From assembly GCA_009760855.2 (NCBI GenBank), contig WPIO01000026.1, positions 3,416,501 to 3,480,500 of the forward strand: DNA of 64,000 nucleotides. The letters run 5' to 3'. This DNA comes from Cristatella mucedo (lineage: Eukaryota > Bryozoa > Phylactolaemata > Cristatellidae). The notes below the pieces were generated by a model that did no database searches, was not told where the DNA came from, and worked only from the letters and a program-made list of their open reading frames with translations. Every line of letters starts with the position of its first letter. Position 1 is the stretch's first letter. This document shows, piece by piece, positions 61,540-64,000 of the stretch. Both the position numbers and the translations under genes were made by a program.

Positions 61540-63805
61540 TACCCCGCGACTAAACTGAATGGAAATGGCGGTAAACCAGCGGCTGAGGGGCGGCTGCGGC
61601 TCGAATGCCGACAGATGCACCCCTCGCGGCGGCTACGGCCGCCATCGACGTCCGCAGCGTAGTCCGCGGCCGTTTTTCGCGTTAGCGGGCGCGATAACCT
61701 TTGCGTCGTCGTGAAGTGGGGCGCTGCTTTAATCGCGGCCCCAGATCGGAGCACCTGTCCTCGATTATTACCTCAGCGCGTGCGCGTGCGAAGAGTCGAT
61801 TCGAGCGCTAGCGCTCGCACGACGGCAGCTCTTCGCACGCGCGCGCCAGCTGGAGGGAAGCTGCTGCCCGCTCGGGCTGCCGCATCCGCGCCGCCACCAT
61901 GCCTGCCGCGGGCGCCCTCTTTCGCCGAGCGGCAGTGGCGGCGGTCCGCAGGTCTGCCGGTACGGAAGCCGAAGCTGGAGGAATGCAAGGCCGGCCAATA
62001 CCATTCATGCGCACGCGCTCTCTCTCCTCTATTGCCGTTTTCGTCGCGGGGTACTGGAGGAAAAGCGAAGCGCTCACCATCGCCATAGCGCCGCCGGGCG
62101 CGTGCGCAAGCGCCGGCGATCCCAGGCTCGCAACGCGGCGTTCCGGCCTAACCGACTGGCTGTCGTGGCGCGTCGAGCGGCGATGATGTCGTTAGCTTTC
62201 GCCGCCGCCGCCGCCAAAGGCCCGTTCGTTCGCAAGTGTCCCGAGGCCGAAGTACGTCGGCGCTCGGTTCGCAGCAGCTCCGCCGGAAGCAGAGGCGCCG
62301 CTCGCGAGCGGCGGCGGCGCGCGTCGGGTTTATTGCCCGGCGGCCCGAGCGCCAGAGAACGAGCGATCGATTGCGTGTCGCTGATGACCACAACATCGAA
62401 TCGGACAGCAATCGTAGTTCGTAGTTAGTAGTAAATCGCCGCTCGAGTCGTAGACGTGGAGCGAAACTCTTAGGCAACTTCGACGCGAGTTGCCACCGCA
62501 CGCAGCGCTCGCGGACCACCCGCTACGGCTGGTCGGGGCGGGTCCGATGAAGAGGGCGTCCCGCTCCCCCTGTGGTCCACCCGAAATACCCTCCCCCACC
62601 CCATTCCTGAACGTGAGCGGAGCTGTTTTCTCTACGCCGCCGCTGCCGCCGAGCTATCTACGCTGTTAGCGGCACTTCGCGAAGCTAGCCTTCATCTAGC
62701 AACGCCGCCGGAGGTCTATGGGGAGGGGGCAGGGGTGAGGTCGACTCGGGAAGTAGCTCGTGCCGGGATTCTTTGTAGCCGTTCAGCTGTGCGCCGCCCT
62801 CGCCGCGAAGTCGCCGGCGCCCAGTTAGCGCTCGTGACTCACGCGTCGGACGCCGGCCGCCGGTCTTCGCTTTTCGACCTTTCTCCCATATTCGCATCCT
62901 CTCGCAGGCCTCGTCGACAAAGCGAATGTCGGTTGGATACTTGATATGATGCGCGAGCCCCATACCATATAAGTACTCCCTTAACGCGCCCTCGGAAGAC
63001 TTCTCTCATGGGCTCAAGGTCGGGATCGCCGGGGGGTCGCAGCCTGGCTGGCGCCGCATCCGACGCCGCCGGATGGTCGCAAAGAGCCACCGTCGACTAG
63101 ATGCGGTGACGAAATGCGGTCGCCCCCGCCGCCGCGCGAAGTGGCTGCGCGCGCGCGCGCGCTCGTCACCATTGCGCCGAAGCGCTGCTTTTTCGTGCTT
63201 CGCAAAATCGGTTGTCATACGGGAAAAGGGGAGCGAAAGTGCACTTCCGGTGAGTCGCTACTACCACCTGCCCCCCCTCAAGCACTCCGGCCGGTTTATA
63301 ACGCGAGCCGCCACCTTATCATATCCATCTGCGAAGCCTTAAGGCACCACCCCGCGGTGCTCCCTCACTTGAAGCCTCGCTGCGTCGGCGATCGTTTCTG
63401 CCTGCACGGACCGGTTGAAGGTGAGCCGCCTGCTGGCGCTGGCCCGGCCTCAGGGCCGCTCGTTCGCTACGCGGAGGCGGACGCCCCAGTCTTTCAGGCC
63501 AGTTCCTCGGCTCTTTGCCGACCGCGGTAGACCCGGGCGGGCAAAGGACCGCGGATAGACGCCGGGCTCGTGGCGAGCGTAAGCTCGAGGGCTGGCGGCG
63601 GCGGGGGCGACGAATGGGTCGGACACCGGTCGCCCGTCGTCGCGCGCGACTCGGCTGCGCGGCGGCGGCGCAGCCGAGCTGCGAAGCAGTCGCAGCTTGG
63701 CTCGGCGCTCCGCCGCGACGCGCGGCTACGCCTAGAGGCGGGCGCACGCGAACCGCCTCGAGCGCGTCGCCGTGTGCGCTTTGTAGCGCATTCTTGCGAG
63801 CGAAA
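61540..63805 (+). promoter_or_regulatory. CpG-rich 5' flank of the second LIM gene
   Basis: Very CpG-rich sequence runs for more than 2 kb up to the start codon at 63806, as at the first LIM gene but longer. A CATATAAGTA TATA-like word lies at about 62966. Long open frames on both strands are composition artefacts. Transcription start and any 5' untranslated exon cannot be fixed. Confidence 0.5.
61782..61842. other. Nested inverted repeats (cruciform-like)
   Basis: The outer arms GCGCGTGCGAAGAG (61782-61795) and CTCTTCGCACGCGC (61829-61842) are exactly complementary. Between them lies the 16-bp perfect palindrome CGAGCGCTAGCGCTCG (61802-61817). Confidence 0.85.
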
Positions 63806-63923
63806 ATGTCGAGCTTCAAGAACGCCGAGTCGGAGAAGTGCAAGCGCTGCGGCAAGTCCGTTTACCACGCGGAGGAGAAACTCGCCGGCGGCTTCAAGTG
63901 GCATAACTTCTGCTTCAAGTGCG
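63806..63923 (+). CDS. Second CRP-type LIM gene, exon 1 (partial gene)
   Basis: The first coding exon of a separate LIM gene encodes 39 residues: [19 protein letters not shown], then [20 protein letters not shown]. The ligands C12, C15, H33, C36 and C39 fit the first finger of a CRP/muscle LIM domain. The AEE(K)LAGG(F)KWH block is typical of CRP, Mlp and TLP proteins. The ATG has A at -3. The exon ends one base after the fifth ligand codon at a GTAAGC donor, the same split used by all modules of the gene at 10773. The rest lies beyond the window, so the number of LIM domains is unknown. Confidence 0.82.
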
Positions 63924-64000
63924 GTAAGCCGCGCTCCCGCGCGCGCGCTCGCGCCCGTCGTCTCGCCGGGGAACAGCGGCGACGGCGGCGGAGCCACTGG

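Noticed and set aside
61711-62519. Long Arg/Ala-rich frames on both strands
   Set aside because: CpG-rich composition leaves all frames open; no domain or splice pattern is seen.
63319-63997. Minus-strand frames of 167-178 codons over the second LIM exon
   Set aside because: They are shadows of a GC-rich region; the + strand has an exact LIM finger, a start codon and a donor site.

Overview
The window is animal nuclear DNA. It shows GT-AG introns, CpG-rich 5' flanks, decayed LINEs, tRNA-derived SINEs, a Helitron-like end, a hAT relic and very long CT, GT and AT microsatellites. The domain type, a muscle/cytoskeletal CRP-family LIM protein, points to a metazoan, probably an invertebrate. The sequence alone does not fix the phylum.

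The main gene lies on the + strand at 10773-35777. I assembled 14 coding exons that join without a frame break into a 759-residue protein with six complete LIM domains (about residues 9-60, 97-148, 206-257, 312-363, 422-473 and 543-594) and a C-terminal half-LIM (698-722). Every LIM domain is split by an intron one base after the codon of the fifth zinc ligand. Each LIM module is therefore a two-exon cassette flanked by phase-2 introns. The linkers repeat an (S)xYAEAQAAPLxRxQS block with a kinase-like RRxS site. The closest known architecture is the CRP/Mlp84B-type muscle LIM protein, here with more LIM units than the five of fly Mlp84B.

A second LIM gene of the same family begins at 63806 behind a roughly 2.2 kb CpG-rich region. 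Only its first exon (half of LIM1) is in the window, so this looks like a tandem cluster of CRP-type genes.

Layout: 1-9340 is mostly LINE relics, including a nested insertion at 2563-3824, a SINE and unassigned sequence. 9341-10772 is the 5' flank of the LIM gene, and 10773-35777 is the gene, its introns loaded with LINE and SINE fragments and microsatellites. 35778-44100 is 3' flank plus LINE copies. 44840-47590 is a minus-strand hAT-like (TTF zinc finger/DUF4371) transposase relic. 47860-54530 holds CT arrays, SINEs, a Helitron-like end and a CpG-rich block. 54780-58410 holds AT arrays and a minus-strand LINE, 58413-61540 is mostly unassigned, and 61540-64000 is the CpG-rich start of the second LIM gene. 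I use 'LINE-A' for the family with an (ATT)n tail and a terminal AAAGxGCCTAGAAAGAGATT motif, and 'LINE-B' for the one ending in ACATT repeats. The SINEs carry a LINE-A-like 3' tail, which suggests they use the LINE-A machinery.
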